NCBI GenBank assembly: GCA_903915565.1
Contig: CAIWTG010000198.1
Location: 1 to 6,319, forward strand
Reading direction: 5' to 3'
DNA from: an uncultured Chloroflexota bacterium
GTDB taxonomy: Bacteria; Chloroflexota; Dehalococcoidia; Dehalococcoidales; RBG-16-60-22
Length of the DNA stretch: 6,319 nucleotides
Of the stretch, positions 5,852 to 6,319 are shown one piece after another; position 1 is the first letter of the stretch; the number at the start of each line of letters is the position of its first letter. The position numbers and the translations under genes are program-made. The notes beneath the pieces are model-generated. The model was not told the DNA's origin, ran no database searches, and worked only from the letters and a program-made list of their open reading frames with translations.

Positions 5852-6319
5852 TTAGTTCTTCTGCCTTAGCGTCAACCCCGCCAGTATCAACAGCACCACC
5901 GCGTAGGCCGCTAGTACCCCAATGTCCTTCCCGATATCCAGTAGGCCCTGCCCCTGCAGCATCAACGCTTTAATCCCCTCCACCCCATAGGTCAGCGGTA
6001 GGAACTTGGATATCCATTCCAGCACCACCGGCAGCTGGTTGGTGGGGATGAACAGCCCGCTGATAAATACTTGCGGCACAATAATCAGTGGGATGAACTG
6101 TACCATCTGGAACTCATTGCGGGCGAAGGCGGAAAAGAAAGTCCCCAGGCAGACGGCGTTGATGCCGATAAGCACCTGGAAGATGAGGATTTGCCACAGA
6201 TGTCCCTGGTAGCTAACATCGAGCACATAAACCATGTAAAAGAACATAATCAGTGTTTGCATTAAAGCGAAAAGCAACAAACCGAGGAGATACCCAGTAA
6301 CGATATCCATCCTGGAAAC
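5852..6319 (-). CDS. ABC-2 type transporter permease (partial, N-terminus beyond window)
   Basis: The frame is open at the right edge; 156 codons of the C-terminal part are visible and end at TAA (5852-5854). The ATG at 6308-6310 is internal rather than the start, since three more in-frame codons precede it to the edge and ABC-2 permeases are about 240-380 residues. Four hydrophobic segments are seen: GYLLGLLLFALMQTLIMFFY, LIFQVLIGINAVCLGTFFSA, FIPLIIVPQVFISGLFIP and the last, VLAAYAVVLLILAGLTL. The stretch from FISGLFIP through LPLTYGVEGIKALM is the hallmark of the ABC2_membrane family (drug, polysaccharide or multidrug export permeases). It probably pairs with an ATP-binding subunit encoded upstream, beyond 6319. 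The substrate cannot be told from this part. Tandem hairpins follow. Confidence 0.9.
   Translation of the reverse strand, partial: VSRMDIVTGYLLGLLLFALMQTLIMFFYMVYVLDVSYQGHLWQILIFQVLIGINAVCLGTFFSAFARNEFQMVQFIPLIIVPQVFISGLFIPTNQLPVVLEWISKFLPLTYGVEGIKALMLQGQGLLDIGKDIGVLAAYAVVLLILAGLTLRQKN

Overview
The window looks like a chromosomal stretch of an anaerobic bacterium with mid-range GC. The gene mix fits an anaerobic, fatty-acid or aromatic-acid degrading lineage. It holds an atypical acyl-CoA dehydrogenase, a uroporphyrinogen-decarboxylase-like protein without the usual zinc ligands, a WYL regulator and an M29 aminopeptidase. Such sets are common in sediment Chloroflexota (Dehalococcoidia) and some Desulfobacterota or Firmicutes. 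That placement is inference from gene content; no marker gene settles it.

Layout, left to right. Every protein gene lies on the minus strand; one tRNA gene lies on the plus strand. (1) 1-720: N-terminal 240 residues of a WYL/HTH regulator, running off the left edge. (2) 729-2048: an acyl-CoA dehydrogenase-like flavoprotein, 8 bp upstream of the regulator and probably co-transcribed with it. (3) 2049-2337: a divergent promoter region, tRNA-Val(CAC) and a strong hairpin terminator. (4) 2338-3693: a URO-D family protein with its own promoter and Shine-Dalgarno sequence. (5) 3694-4077: 384 bases without an intact gene. This holds the URO-D gene promoter, a perfect 13-bp hairpin and a possible frameshifted small coding remnant. 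(6) 4078-4239 and 4322-4465: two very small membrane-protein genes (lmo0937-like and DUF3096-like). (7) 4516-5625: an M29 family aminopeptidase with all metal-ligand candidates present, preceded by an extended -10 promoter. (8) 5744-5823: tandem hairpins ending the next unit. (9) 5852-6319: C-terminal part of an ABC-2 type transporter permease, running off the right edge.

Likely transcription units, all inferred: acyl-CoA dehydrogenase plus regulator from a promoter near 2093-2122; the tRNA alone, rightward; the URO-D gene alone; aminopeptidase, DUF3096-like and lmo0937-like genes leftward, possibly ending at the 3861-3895 hairpin; and the ABC permease ending at the tandem hairpins. I see no CRISPR array, insertion sequence, phage gene or clear novel multi-gene system. 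The most useful leads are two enzymes of well-known superfamilies that appear to lack their textbook catalytic or metal-binding residues, and the small-gene region around 3860-4465.
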